Origin: Kryptolebias marmoratus
Taxonomy: Eukaryota; Chordata; Actinopteri; Cyprinodontiformes; Rivulidae
Reading direction: 5' to 3'
Assembly: GCF_001649575.2 (NCBI RefSeq)
Contig: NC_051431.1
Span: 10,089,966 to 10,153,965 of the forward strand
DNA length: 64,000 nucleotides
A program made the translations under genes and the position numbers. Positions within the stretch are counted from its first letter, which is position 1. Every line of letters begins with the position of its first letter. Below, in pieces: positions 11,170-24,229 of this stretch. The notes beneath the pieces are model-generated. The model had not been told where the DNA came from and ran no database searches. It was given only the letters and a program-made list of their open reading frames with translations.

Positions 11170-12357
11170 AATGAAGGAAGATGCCCAAATAGAAATGGAG
11201 TTTTTGAAAGTATCCTGTGTAATTAGACACTGTTTTTTTTGTTTTAGTTTGTTTTCCCTTTATCTGGGTAGATCAAGAAATTCTTCTTTTCGTTTGTGAT
11301 GTTGGTTTTCTATGTAAAGGTGTACAGGAAGATTGTTTAAAATGTAAAATAATACTATGGAATGTGGACATATTTTATTCAGAATAAAGCATTTTATTAA
11401 AGATTTATTTTGTGGATAATGATGAAATATCATTGTATAAAATACTTTTTGAAGACTAGATAATTGATAATAATAAAATTTAAGCCAACAGAGAACAAAA
11501 ATGAAAATAAATCTGTAGAAAATGAACAAAAAAGTTACAAATAACTTTGGATTACTCTGCCCAATCTAAGTGTAAAACTAGCTTAATTGTTTTTGAAATC
11601 AATAAAGCACAAAAAACAGTACAATCCACTGGACCCAAAGATTGGAAGAATTTATTCTGTATGTCAGAGCATTTGAAATTGTTGGTGATGTTGAAACATG
11701 GGTTCTGAATAAGCAATTTTTTTAGTCTTCATTATCTAAGGCAATGGAGATGCACAGGGTAGCTGACATTTTTATTATTTAGTACCATTTGTGATGACAA
11801 GGTTTTAGGGGGATGGCTGTGCATTGGGACCAAAAAGTCACAGGCTCAAGTCCTAACCATATCCATATGTTATATAGGTACATACAATGATGAAAACATA
11901 TAGCTCCTTCTAATAAAACTTCTGAGAGACATTGGAGTCTAATAATTCCTATTACATCCAAAAGACCAATCTGGAAACAGGTTGATGAATACTGTTTGAT
12001 TTCTAACAAACAGCTGATCAATTTCCTTTGAGACTGTGTCCAACAAAGATAGATCATTAACGCTGTATCAGTGTTTTGCATCACAAATTTGAGGAGAAAA
12101 TAAAAGGTGCAGGGCAATTGACTGCGTGGTGTGGGACCCGAGTTATGACTTTTGGTTCTATGGTGGCACCAATGAAATCGTTAACTCTAAATGCAGTCTT
12201 GATTCTTTAAGTAGTTACAGCTTTTTATGGTGCCCCAGTCTCTTGCAAGATAGTCACAAACTGGCACATGTATCTAAATTAATTTATACATTAGTCAGTT
12301 TCATTAAATAATAAAATAGTACTAAAAATAACTTCAAGACAGTCTAGTTTTATATTT
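11170..12357. other. Intergenic DNA between C and D
   Basis: The part from about 12117 is the 3' flank of D, homologous to that of C. The rest is AT-rich, with no recognisable gene; short frames at 11260-11529 and 11779-12117 show no domain. Confidence 0.55.
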
Positions 12358-15300
12358 TTAGATTGATTTAGATGCACCCTTCCCCATCATATGCTTTTTT
12401 GTATTTCTTTCTGGTTTCAGTAACATGATGTAACATTTTGGGATGAAGATACAAATCAGCAGTCCAAAACTAGAAGCAAGAATGGCAAAAATTTCTACAG
12501 CAACACTAAATTTGCCAGGAGAGCTGACATATGCTGGGATAAAAGTGAGCCATACTGCACAGAATATCAGCATGCTAAAAGTGATAAATTTTGCTTCATT
12601 GAAATTATCAGGCAGTTTCCGAGCCAGAAAGGCAAAAATGAAACACAACATGGCAAGAAGTCCAATGTAGCCAAGCACAGACCAGAAGCCTACAGCTGAG
12701 CCCAGAGCACACTCTAAGATGATTTTATCTTTGTATTCTTTAAAATTCTTAAATGGAAAAGGAGGAGAAATGCTTAACCAGAGAATACATATGATAACTT
12801 GTATGAATGTAAAACCCAGAACACTGAGTCTCTGCTGCGTAGGGCCAAACCACTTCATTGCATTTCTTCCTGGAAGTGTAGCTTTAAATGCCATTAAAAC
12901 CACCATTGTTTTTCCCAGAACACAAGATAGGCAAAGGACGAATGTGATGCCAAAAGCTGTGTGACGAAGCATACAGGACCATTTTGAAGGTTGGCCAATG
13001 AATGTCAGAGAGCAGAGAAAACACAGAGTCAAGGAGAAAAGCAACAGGAAGCTCAGCTCAGAGTTGTTAGCTCTAACAAGAGGGGTTTTTCTGTATTTGA
13101 AGAAAATGAAAGCTACAGCAGCAGTCAGACATGTTCCAAGCAAAGAGACTGATGTCAATAGTGCTCCCATAATCTCTTCATATGATAAAAACACAGCCTC
13201 CTTCTTTACGCAGGCATCTCTCTTCTCATTTGACCAGGACTCAAGAGGACATCTTACACAGGTGATAGAATCTGAAAAGGAATGGTAAAACATGAGTCAA
13301 CTGTTAAGTTATGGTTGGTCTACTTTTCTTTTAAATTTCAAATCACCAGAAAACTGTTATTGATCAATGAAATCAGCTCTGCTCTTGAATAGTTAAGAGT
13401 AGATACGCTTTTTAACTTTATTGGCTCTGACTCAAAAGACACAACATATTTGTTAAAGCTAATAAAAAGTCCTCTATCAATTCATTTTTTTAAGAGTTTT
13501 TTAAAGCTGTCTAAGCTCAGATGGGGTGACAAGTTCTCTTACATAAGTGTGATAATGTTGTCATATCAACTCAGTCATAATGTTTCTTGAAACTGCTAAT
13601 AAGAAATATATTTGTTATTTGGCTACTTAGAAGACAAATATATTTTTGTGTCAGTTTTTATTTAGCATATATTTTATATTAGATAAAAGGCAAGCAAGAA
13701 AAATAGGGTAAATTCAAAACAAGCAAAACAAAACAAATAATAACAAATAATTAAATATTTCTTAAAAGAGTTGCCAATATGGACTGCAAGATAATCTGCA
13801 ATTCTTTCAATGGCCATTTGAGGCAGATGCTGAAAGTATATCAAAACTTTAGCCATTTTTTGAAACTGGCATGTAATTGCATAAACTTTATTTCATGCAA
13901 CAGTAAAAGTAAAAAGCTTGTAGGAAAATGTATTAAACCTGCACTGTTTGTCATTTCGCCCTCTGCACATGGAACACAGTCATGACAACAAACAGGTTTT
14001 CCTTTCTGTAGAACCTTGCGTGTTCCTGGGGGACATTTTTCACTGCAAACTGACACAGGCACCTGCAATAAATAAAAGCACCAAAAAAAAGAAGAAAAAA
14101 ATAACAATTTTACTGTGTCCTCATACGTCTCTTTTAATATTGTTGATGAATTTACTCATTTGTTACTCATAGATTTAAATATTATGATTCCACATGAAAT
14201 GCTCACAGCTTTTACCTGCAATGACCTCTGTGCCCAAATTAAAGATATATTTTGCAGATTTAGCTGTTTGTCTGCAGGTAATGATGCATCATAAAGACCA
14301 ACAGAGATAAAGTCCACAATGCCGTTGTCTCTTGGTTGCCAGTTTATAATTTCATACTTTGCTGCTGGATCCCCATATTTATTGAAGTAAACCTCATGGC
14401 CCTCTTTGGTTTGGAAATGAATCTTCCTTATATGCTGTAATATCTATACAAATTGTTTTTTGGTTAGTTTGTCATATAATAAATGCTTTGGATGCATGTT
14501 AATTCAAGTATTTGACAGTCCACATGACTTCCTAACATTTAAAAAAGCTCACCGTGAATGGTTCAAGCTGCACACTGTTGTTGCATGTTTTATTACACTC
14601 AAAAATATTGTGCAGAGCATGGGCCACTGCATACACTCCTTTATAAACATTATTAAAAATGGGCATGAGGGACATATCAGTAAAACTGTTTTGTACGTCA
14701 GTCAGATCCTCATGTCCAGTACATTCTGTCTGAATCTCCTCTGATTGGGACTGCTTGAACTTACAACTAAATAATGCTTCCCAGAACTCTGTAAACAAAT
14801 CATTATTTGATGAAATCAATGGTTTCACATGAAACATGAAATCTTTAAGAGCACTGACGTGTGCTTTAGGGATAGAAAGACCTATAGCTCCATCCAGGAT
14901 GTGATTCTTATCCATTGCTGCAATTTGAGAATCAAAGATCCATGATTCACTGCCGACCCACTGGTACCCTGTCAAATTATGATTGGACAGCTTGTGTATG
15001 AGCACATCCATATCCATGTGTGAGAGAAAAGCAACAATAACCTTTGAAGTTGAAGCCTTGATAAGCTCAATGATATTTTGAATCTTTTCTGATGGATCTG
15101 TTCTAAAGAAAGCAACAGAATATTCCAGACAGATGCCCAGTTGCTCTGCAGTTTCTGTGAATGTTGCCATGCCATTGTTGCCATAATCATCATTGGTTCT
15201 AACAGCTCCAACCCAAGTCCATCCAAAATGTTTGACCAACTGGGCCAGAGCTCTGCTCTGATAGTAGTCACTGGGCACTGTTCTAAGAAAAGATGGGTAC

Positions 15301-16171
15301 TTTGATTTATCACTGAGACAAGCACATGTAGCAAAGTGACTGATCTGAAGGCAGAAAAAGAAAACTTAAAACTACCACAGACTGAGTCTAAAAATGTAAA
15401 CTAAAAACATTTGCTCCAATCACTTGGTGGAAGATTGAAATAATCATTCTGGGTTTCACAAGTAAAGTTTTGGATTTATCAGCACAACTCACCAGAGGGA
15501 TTTGAAATGGTCCAAGAACCGTAGCTATTGCTGTACTAGGAGAAGAGGAAGTTTCTCCCAAAATGGCCTGTACTTGTGCACGTCTGTTACATGACTCTTC
15601 AGAGTTTGAAGATACATTATCATTACCATTGTTCAAGGCTAGTGCAACTTTCACACTTCTGGCAATGGAACCACAAGTATCATGAATGCTATATCCAAGA
15701 GAAATTCCAGGAAGTAGGTCGGTACTATTATTAATTTCCTCAATGGCAAAACGCATGGTTTGAGCAAACTGGAACTCTCTGAAATTCAAACTTAATTCAA
15801 AAATAATTTAAAAACAGTTTGCATAAAATGGTTTTCTTTTGAAACCGAGTTTAACATGTACAAATTAAACCATTTACTTGTTCTGACAACATTAAAACAA
15901 AGGCAAAATGAAAGACAGATTTCTGTGGTATAATTTACCTGATGCATTCCAGTGGCTGAGGTTCTTCTGAATAAGTGTTCTCTTTGTTTTTCCAGCTGCT
16001 GTGGAAAGAGAAGATTCCCCCCAACATAATTTCCCCATCTTTAGACAGCTGAGGGATGTCAGGATCTCCTCTGCGTCTGCACAGCGACTCCTCAGACTGG
16101 GAAAAAGACATCAACAAATACAGCTGTAACAGTGCACAACCCTGCTCTGGCCACCTATGTGTTGACATCAT
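12358..16171 (-). CDS. Receptor D: OlfC/V2R-like olfactory receptor, complete
   Basis: Exons: 15939-16171, 15493-15790, 14553-15344, 14216-14443, 13939-14062 and 12358-13271. The start is a double ATG (16171 or 16168), giving 862 or 861 aa; the second aligns better with the paralogues. Exon 1 is of lineage II ([18 protein letters not shown]), although D lies between lineage I genes. Exon 3 carries [10 protein letters not shown], shared with B and C rather than with the other lineage II genes. Exon 2 is 298 nt, one codon longer than the usual 295. The cysteine-rich domain has CCHDCVPC where the others have CCYDC. The C-terminus ends GASKSI, with a 3' flank like that of C. The mix of lineage markers suggests past exchange of exons. 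No defect was seen. Confidence 0.94.
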
Positions 16172-16231
16172 CTTGCTAAAAACACTTTATTGCATCGCAT
16201 GTACCTTAATGCAAATGAAAAATTTGAACGG

Positions 16232-16310
16232 ATATTTATGATCTTGGAATAGCTCATAACAAATAATAAACAGGGAGGTGTTTTTCTCTCTGAAACTAAA
16301 AGGTGGAGCA
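16232..16310 (-). promoter_or_regulatory. Promoter block of receptor D
   Basis: CATAAATAT at 16232-16240. The CACC box is a one-base variant, TGCTCCACCT (minus strand), at 16301-16310. Confidence 0.5.
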
Positions 16311-17590
16311 AAAGGATGTGTGTGGTGGGCAGCTACAGTCATAATAGAAAGTATTAAATGAGTAAGTTTAAATGGACAAGAACATGTTTTATTCTTTTTT
16401 TCTTCAATAAAGTGTATGCAGTTTATTAAAATATCTTCTTATATATTTATAAGTTATATATTATAACTTCTTAGAGACTGAGAAAAGAATCATGTATGAA
16501 AAATAGGCTAGGATCACATACAAAACCTATTTGCTCTGCAGAGTCTGATCAGGCTCCAAGGTTACTTTATTCCTTTGATCTTTACAAGTTTTGAACCATT
16601 TGAAACAATCAGTACTATTTTTTATTTTATTTTAAAGAGTAATTGTTTTAACAGCAACAAGAGAAACACCTCAGTTTACTGCCACAATACATTTTGTCAC
16701 TAAACTCAAACTGTCAAAACCTCTCAGGAAAATGTGTTTTGTCTGTTGGTTTACCATCAACTAACAGACAAGGAAACATATTTGGTTATTTTGATGAACA
16801 ATTATTTAGGGGCCAAAGTGGAGTGCTGCCAGCTTAAAAGAACCAGTCTCATATAATTTATAGCAGTTCATGCAAACACTATTTAAAAAAAAACCCCATC
16901 ACATTATCAACACAGTCAACTGGGCAGAAAAATTTTCATAATCCTCCAGAAAATCTTCCATAAAATATCTGAAGCAATGGTAGAGCAGTTTGGCTTCATA
17001 CCTAAATGGTCTACTTTCTACACAAAATAAACTGCTACGGCAAAACTGCTGTTACGCATGACAAAAAGCAAACAAAAACATTTCAGCATTCCACTTCTAA
17101 AGTACAACACATAATATAGTTGTACCAACTGAATTAGAACACTGAAGTTGGGTGGAGAAAAGATATTTCTTAAAATTGCTACTGTGAGCTTGGCCTGCTG
17201 TGTGCCAAACAACTGAAAGTCTTGACAGTTCTCTTTCTGGCATGTTGTCAAACACAGAAAACCTCAATTTGGCATATATTTTTTTAATTTTTATTAGTGT
17301 TATTATTATTTTAACTGGGTTATTATTTTAAATTAGCAATTTCAAAAACACAAACTGCAGTTTATTCATGATACACTCTCTCAGACACATTTGTTTTAAA
17401 CATGAATGTAACACTGTACATAAAATTTAAATGTATGAGACATTTTGAAATATTTATTTATTTTTAGTCCTTCAGATAAATTCAAAATTATTACTTTACT
17501 TTGTTAAGGATTAAGATAACACACAGAAAATAATGAACATAATTTAAAAAAGACCTACATGTATTACAAATCAAATAAATATGTGATACT
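16311..17590. other. Intergenic DNA between D and E
   Basis: AT-rich with no gene recognised. The minus-strand frame at 17018-17251 has no family signature. Confidence 0.5.
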
Positions 17591-17594
17591 ATAA

Positions 17595-18140
17595 AAGTAG
17601 AAACTCTCGGAAAACACAAACCTCCGCCAAGGCCATGGCGTCATCAAAAGTGCAATCTGGATCATGATCCAGACCATCACCAAAATTTAATCAGTTGTTT
17701 TTCTTGTGACAACGCCAATGACAAAGAGGTCTCCAGCTGGAACAAAGGCAAAGTTTTAACAAAGGAGTAACCTGTGACCTTAACTTTGACCCCATGACCC
17801 TGAAATCAGTAGACACAATTCTTGACCTATGAGGTGTCTATCTGCACAGTTTGACATTCCTACATTACATGGTTGCAGTTAGAGCACCCAGCCAGCTGTG
17901 ACCTTGACCTTTGACCTTAAAATCAATGAACAGCATTTATGACACATGAGGTGTCCAGTGTCACTAAAGAATCACCACAAAAATGTAACCAATTGTTTGT
18001 TGTGATAAGCCCAACATTTCCTGAAAATTTCATTCAAATCTGTTTGGTAGTTTTTTGGTAATCTTGCTAACAAAATAAAACAAATGGACAAACCAACCAA
18101 CAACTACCAAAAACATAACCTCCCTGAAGACGTAAAAAGT
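17595..18140. repeat. Interspersed repeat, RTE/Rex-like LINE 3' region or derivative
   Basis: Contains aacctccgccaagg near the left end, gaccttgacctttgacct in the middle, and atttcattcaaatctgtttg with a Q/N-rich acaaatggacaaacc stretch and ataacctccctga at the right. This is typical wording of a common fish LINE-type repeat. Class assignment is from memory and uncertain. Confidence 0.5.
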
Positions 18141-18209
18141 ATTTATATGTAATCTGATGCTGATGCTTAAAAAACCTGTTTCACAAGAATGACTGAAAGC
18201 AAACAAAGC

Positions 18210-18215
18210 TTTATT
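18210..18215 (-). promoter_or_regulatory. Candidate polyadenylation signal of receptor E
   Basis: AATAAA on the minus strand, about 100 nt after the stop codon of E. Confidence 0.45.
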
Positions 18216-18314
18216 GATAGTTTAGTTACCAAATTACCATGTAAAACTTTCAATAGCAGTTAAAATGTCTGCATAATTATGCTTTTTAGAATGTGAGCAC
18301 CAAGCTTTTGTTTA

Positions 18315-21300
18315 TTAAAATGATTTTGATGTTGCTTTCCCCATCATATTCTTTTTTGTGTTCCTTTCTGGTTTTAGTAACATGATATAACATTTTGGGA
18401 CAAAAATACAAATCAACAGTCCAAAACTAGAAGCAAGAATGGCAAAGATTTCTACAGCAACACTGAATTTTCCGGGAGAGCTGACATATGCTGGGATAAA
18501 AGTGATCCATACTGCACAGAAAATCAGCATACTAAAGGTGATAAATTTTGCTTCATTGAAATTATCAGGCAGTTTTCGAGCCAGAAAAGCAAAAACGAAA
18601 CACAACATGGCAAGAAGTCCAATGTACCCAAGCACAGACCAGAAACCTACAGCTGAGCCCAGAGCACACTCCAAGATGATTTTATCTTTAAATTCCCTAA
18701 AATTCTTGGAAGGAAAAGGAGGAGAAATTGTTAACCAAAGAATACATATTATAACTTGTATAAGAGTGAAACCCAGCACACTGAGTCTCTGCTGTGTTGG
18801 CCCAAAAAGTTTCATCACATTACTGCCTGGAAGTGTAGCTTTAAATGCCATTAAAACAACTATTGTTTTCCCCAGAACACAGGAGATGCAGAGAACAAAG
18901 GTGATGCCAAAAGCTGTGTGACGGAGCATACAGGACCACTCAGAGGGACGTCCAATGAAGGTTAGAGAGCAGAGAAAACACAGAGTCAAGGAGAAAAGAA
19001 GCAGGAAGCTCAGCTCAGAGTTGTTTGCTCTGACAAGAGGAGTTTTCCTGTATCTGAAGAAAATGAAAGCAACAGCAGCAGTCAGACATGTTCCAAATAG
19101 AGAGGCTGTGGTGAGCAGTATTCCCATGATTTCTTCATATGATAGAAACTCTGCCTCTTTTGTTACACAGGCATCTCTTCTCTCATTTGACCAGGACTCA
19201 AGTGGACATCTCACACAAGTGATAGAATCTGAAAATAATGACAAGACAGGAGTTAGACCAACAAGTTAGTTTGTATTTGATACTCATTTTATGAAATGAC
19301 AAAATGGTTGTTCAAATTGTGTAAAGCAGTGGAGGGTGAACAATTAAAAAATATTTCATTGTAGCAATTTCTGTTCTTTTTTTATACATGTAAATACATG
19401 AAAGGCTTTGAAAGTATACTACACACTATTCTTTTAGTTTTTAGTGAGTGTTTTTACATGTTTTTTACATGTTATGAAAGCATTTGCGCAGAATGACAAT
19501 AGACTAAAATGTAACAGCGCAAATTTGAATACAAATATTTGCAGAATGTCGTGCAAATTAAAGTTTGGTCTTTTGAAATTAAATAAAATACATGAAAATG
19601 ACTTAAACAATGGTGCAAAGTTGCAATGAAATGGGTTTGAACAGTGCAAAGTTAGAGTAATATAACTATGTGTACTTTTTCTGGTTCAAAATTGACCCGA
19701 AGTTACAAGTGCTTCTCTACCTCTCTTCCCCTCTCTCTCTTTGAGGGCTTCAGAAAGGTTAAACTACAATGTAAAATTCCAACTTGTCACTGGACTGCAA
19801 ATAAAATCTAATTGAAATTAAATGCTCATCCCCTCTACCTAAGCTCCAACACAATTATCTGAGCTTTAAATCAAACAACAACCTCCAGTTAACAAAAACA
19901 TTGCCAACACAGTACAAAACCGCTACAGATTTTCAAATGGCAAATTAAGGCCAATACCAAAATTGTATTCTGTTCAGTTCATTTGTATAGTGCCAATGTA
20001 AAACAGAAGTCATTTCAAAGCACTATGTAACAAAAAAAAAAAGCAAACTGGTACAAATTATATAAAGGTACCTGTGTTGTTGCTCATTTCTCCCTCTGCA
20101 CATCTTACACAGTCATAGCAGCAAACAGGTTTTCCTTTCTGGAGAACTTTCCGTGTTCCTGGAGGACACTTCTCACTGCAGACTGACACAGGCACCTGTA
20201 TAAATCAAAGGTTTTAAAATGATATCTTCTGATTTTCTCATCACAAGCCTATTGTCAAATAAAAAAAAAAGTTAAATGTTGGAAAATATTGTTATTAGAA
20301 AAATTGATTTTACCTGCAGGGAATTCTGTGTCCAAATCAAAGATCTGTTTTGCAAATTCATTTGTTTGTCAACAGGTAACGATGCATCATAAAGACCAAC
20401 TGTGACAAATTGTACTTGGCCATTTTCCCCTGGCTGCCAGTTTATGATTTCATATTTTGCTGATGGATCTCCATTTTTATTAAAGTAAACCTCCTCACCC
20501 TCTTTTGTTTTGAAATTAGCCTTTTGTATGTGCTGTAAAATCTAAAAATGATAAGTATTAACACAGCTAAATGGCAGAAAATATTGAAGATTTTATGATA
20601 CAAGAAATTGTAAAATGTTTTTTTTTCTCTTCTTTCTTTTTTTTTTTTTTTGATGTAACAACTGACTTATTGATGTAAAGCTCACCATGAATGGATCTAG
20701 CTGTACATTACTGTCACATGTTTTATTACAGCTGAGAATATTGTGCAGAGCATGAGCCACTGCATACACTCCTTTATACACATTATTAAAAATGGGCATG
20801 AGTGACATGTCAGTGAAGCTGTTTTCCACTCCAGTCAGATCCTCATGTCCAGTACATTTTCTCTGAATCTCCTCTGATTGTGACTGTGTGAACTTACAGC
20901 TGAATAATGCTTCCCAGAACTCTGTAAACAAATTATTATTTGTTGAATTTAGTGGCTTTACATCCAGCATAAACTCTTTAAGACCACTAACATGTGCTTT
21001 TGGGATGGAAAGCCCTATAGCTCCATCCAGGATGTGATTCTTATCTCCTGCAGCAGTTTGAGAATCAAAAATCCAAGCTTCAGTACCGACCCACTGGTAT
21101 CCAGTCAAGTTGTGGTTGGAAAACTCATGTAATAATATGTCCAAATCCATGTGGGAGAGGAAAGTGACAATCACTGTTGACGTGGAAGCTTTGATAATGT
21201 CAATTATGTTTTGTATTTTGTCAGATGGATCTGTCCTAAAGAAAGAAACAGAATATTCCAGACAGATGCCCAGCTGCACTGCAGTCTCTGTAAATATTGC

Positions 21301-22327
21301 CATGCCATTATTGCCGTAATCCTCATTTGATCTAACAGCTCCAACCCAAGTCCATCCAAAGTGTTTGACTAAATGAGCCAGAGCTCTGCTCTGATAGTAA
21401 TCACTGGGTATGGTTCTGAGAAAGGATGGGTATTTTGATTTATCACTGAGACAAGCACATGTTGAAAAGTGGCTGATCTACATAAAAAAAAAACATTTTT
21501 AGATATAAAACATTTTACATACACTACTGTTCTCATTATCTATATACTACATTTTTCATTAATTTTAATTGGCTCCAGTCATACATACCAGTGGGATATG
21601 AAATGGTCCAATAGAAGTAGCAATTGCTGTGCTAGGAGAGGAAGAGGTTTCTCCCATTATAGCCTGAACGTGTGCAGGTCTTAAACATGCATTTGAAGGC
21701 GAAGCCACATTTTCGTTACCATTAACCAAGGCCAAAGCAACTCTTACGCTTCTGGCAATAGAGCCACAGGTATCATAAATTTTGTAGCCAAGAGAAATGC
21801 CCGGCAGCAGGTCTGAGCTATTGTTTATTTCTTTGATGGTAAAAAGCAGGGCCTGGGCTAACTGGAATTCTCTGAAATTTAAGCTTGATTTGAACAATTA
21901 TAAATAGTTGGTATTATAATCAGAGTTCTCTAAAATAAGTGTTATAAGTGTTAAAACAAACAAAATGCAATATTTCTAAATGTAAAACATTTGTATTTTT
22001 AGCTAAAGTCCTTTACTGTTACAAATTCATATTAAAATGATCTTAGATCTTTTTTCATTTAATAAATTCATTAAATTTATTTGATAATAATTACCTGGTG
22101 CATTGCAGAGGCTGAGGTTTCTGCATGTAGGAATCTGGTCTTTCTTTCCAGTTGGTGTGGAAAGAGAAGAGTCCACCCAACATAATGTCACCCTCTTTAA
22201 CTAGTTGAGGGTTTTCGGCATCCCCGCTCTGTCTGCATTTTGGATCCTCAGCATGAGAGAAAGATGCCACCAACAGTAACTGTAAAAGAGCCCATCCTTG
22301 TTCTGGCCACCTCTGTGAAAATGTCAT
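18315..22327 (-). CDS. Receptor E: OlfC/V2R-like olfactory receptor, complete
   Basis: Exons: 22095-22327, 21589-21883, 20686-21477, 20314-20541, 20072-20195 and 18315-19228 (861 aa). Lineage I by exon 1 ([28 protein letters not shown]). Exon 3 has [11 protein letters not shown], with serine before the conserved threonine instead of alanine, and LSHMDLDIL in the variable pocket loop. The seven-helix exon, with [16 protein letters not shown], resembles the lineage II genes more than B or C, again suggesting homogenisation of exon 6. It ends MGKATSKSF. Intron 5 (19229-20071) is 843 nt with no recognised repeat, and intron 3 ends beside a 20-base T run. The chosen ATG is the third possible start in a longer open frame and aligns with B. 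Confidence 0.94.
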
Positions 22328-22395
22328 GCTGAGTTTAATGCTGATGTGCTGGGTACTATTACATCTGCCTGAATGTAGAAGAAAGACTTGCACTG

Positions 22396-22484
22396 ATATA
22401 TATGCTCTTCAGAACACCAAAACAATAATTAAATAAATAATCGAACAAGAATGGCTCATCTCTGAGGACCTAAAAGGTGGGATG
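22396..22484 (-). promoter_or_regulatory. Promoter block of receptor E
   Basis: CATATATAT at 22396-22404 and a variant CACC box, CATCCCACCT, at 22475-22484. Confidence 0.45.
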
Positions 22485-22999
22485 AGACAAGATGCTCAAA
22501 GAAAAAAAAATCCTGTTTTAAAGATGCTTCTAAAAGATTTTTTTTCTACACCTTTATGAAGTAATGGATTATTTTCTTTAGTTGTTTTTTTTTTATAAAA
22601 TACTGCAAAGTAACAAAGTCCATCTCAAAATCCCTTTCAGGTGTAAAATCACTAGTGTTTTCTGTATTTAAAAAAAAAAAAAGACAGCCCATTTACTGGT
22701 CAAGACACCTGATCTGGATTATTGGCTTCTATGTTTGTTTTTGTTTGTATCTTTTTAAAATCAACAGTAGTAAACAGTTCATTACAATACACCAGCCAAT
22801 AAGAATGAAAGTGTTGCTCAGACAACATTTCTAATTTTTGTTGTTATGACATATCAGAATGAGGATCTGAGGATCTGACAGCATCAATGTGGGCACCAAA
22901 TTCTAAATCCTCATCCAAAACTTTATGACTTTAATTTTGTAGTGTTTGAGACTCAAGGTAAAAGTTGAACTGTATTCTCTTTTGTTGTTTATCAGTGTT
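22485..22999. other. Intergenic DNA between E and F, part 1
   Basis: AT-rich with A and T runs. No gene or known repeat was recognised. Confidence 0.5.
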
Positions 23000-23360
23000 T
23001 GTATTGTGAAGGCAACAACTTCGAGAGGGAAATCCAGATATCCCTTTTCCCAGCAAAACTACAGATCCTCCTAGGGGATCCCAGTGTGGAGCTCTGGGTC
23101 TGCCATGGGGTCTTCTCTCATTGGTACATCCCTAAAAACACCTCAAGGGAAGCACCCTGAAAGTATCCTGATCAGTTGCTCAGAATACCTCACCTGACTC
23201 CTTTTGATTCAGAGAAGGAGTGACTTTACTCAAACTCGGATGATGGAGCTCCTCACCTTATCCTTAAGGTTGAGCCCATCCACCCTATGGAGAAAGTCCA
23301 TTTCAGCCATTTCTATCCAGGGTCTTGTTTTCTTTTGGTCATGATCTGTACCTCAACATC
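23000..23360. repeat. Decayed interspersed repeat common in fish genomes
   Basis: Includes gatggagctcctcacctta, agcccatccaccctatgg and tccatttcagccatttctat, which match by memory a very widespread fish repeat. GC content is higher than in the neighbouring DNA. Element class is not assigned. Confidence 0.5.
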
Positions 23361-24229
23361 ATAGATTGTTTGTTGACATATGTTTTTCTATAAAAATACA
23401 TTAAAATATCACAATGACATGAGTTCTAATGAGTTAAAAACAGTTTGTTTTGTAGGTAAAAAAGAACAGGTTTAGGCAGTGTAGGAAGTTGTTGTCATTG
23501 TACAGTTAATAAAGTTTATTGAAATTCAAACAGGTTTGTGTACAGAGTACAGCAGCATATCATAGCTCTGCTCACAATATAACCACTAGATGGTGTTGTG
23601 TGTCAATCTTGCTTTATGTTTATTTGTTTTGGATGTACTACAATTGTTCATCTAATCTGAACGTGAAAGGCCAGGAGGTGGGTGAGACGTGTCGTTATCG
23701 TGAGAAAGAGACAAGAGAGTGACTGCACCGAGGTGGACAGAAGCATAGTGGCATGAACATTAATCAGTCCAATGTTTCAGTTAATACAAATTTACCAACT
23801 AGTAAAGAATTTTGAGATTCATGCACAAGGTAAATGCCTTTGCATGTATGTTTTGGTGCTGCTTCAAACTGAATCAGTGTGTTAAAATTAAGAATGCTAA
23901 GTATAATTAGTGGATTAGCATGCTAGCAGACTATAGCACTTTGTTAACATGGTAGCGCCACATGTTACAGTTTGTTTTTAATGTTTGCTAATGTTACATG
24001 CTAGCTAAGACTGCATGAAAAGTAAACAAGCTTTATAAATACAGTTAGAGAGACTAAAAGAGCTATTATTATATGCAGTGGTCCAGGAAGTATTTTGAAC
24101 CTGCTAGAAGAGTAGACATTTCCTTTTACGTGTCTTATCTTTAAGACTGTGATTAAACAAGTGTTCTTGGCATTTTCAACCTTCTTGACTGACTATCTGC
24201 AAACATCTCTTGTTTCATTTTTTCTGTTC
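23361..24229. other. Intergenic DNA, 3' flank of receptor F
   Basis: No gene was seen. No AATAAA lies within 200 nt after the stop of F; a TATAAA variant (minus strand) is at about 24031-24036. Confidence 0.45.
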
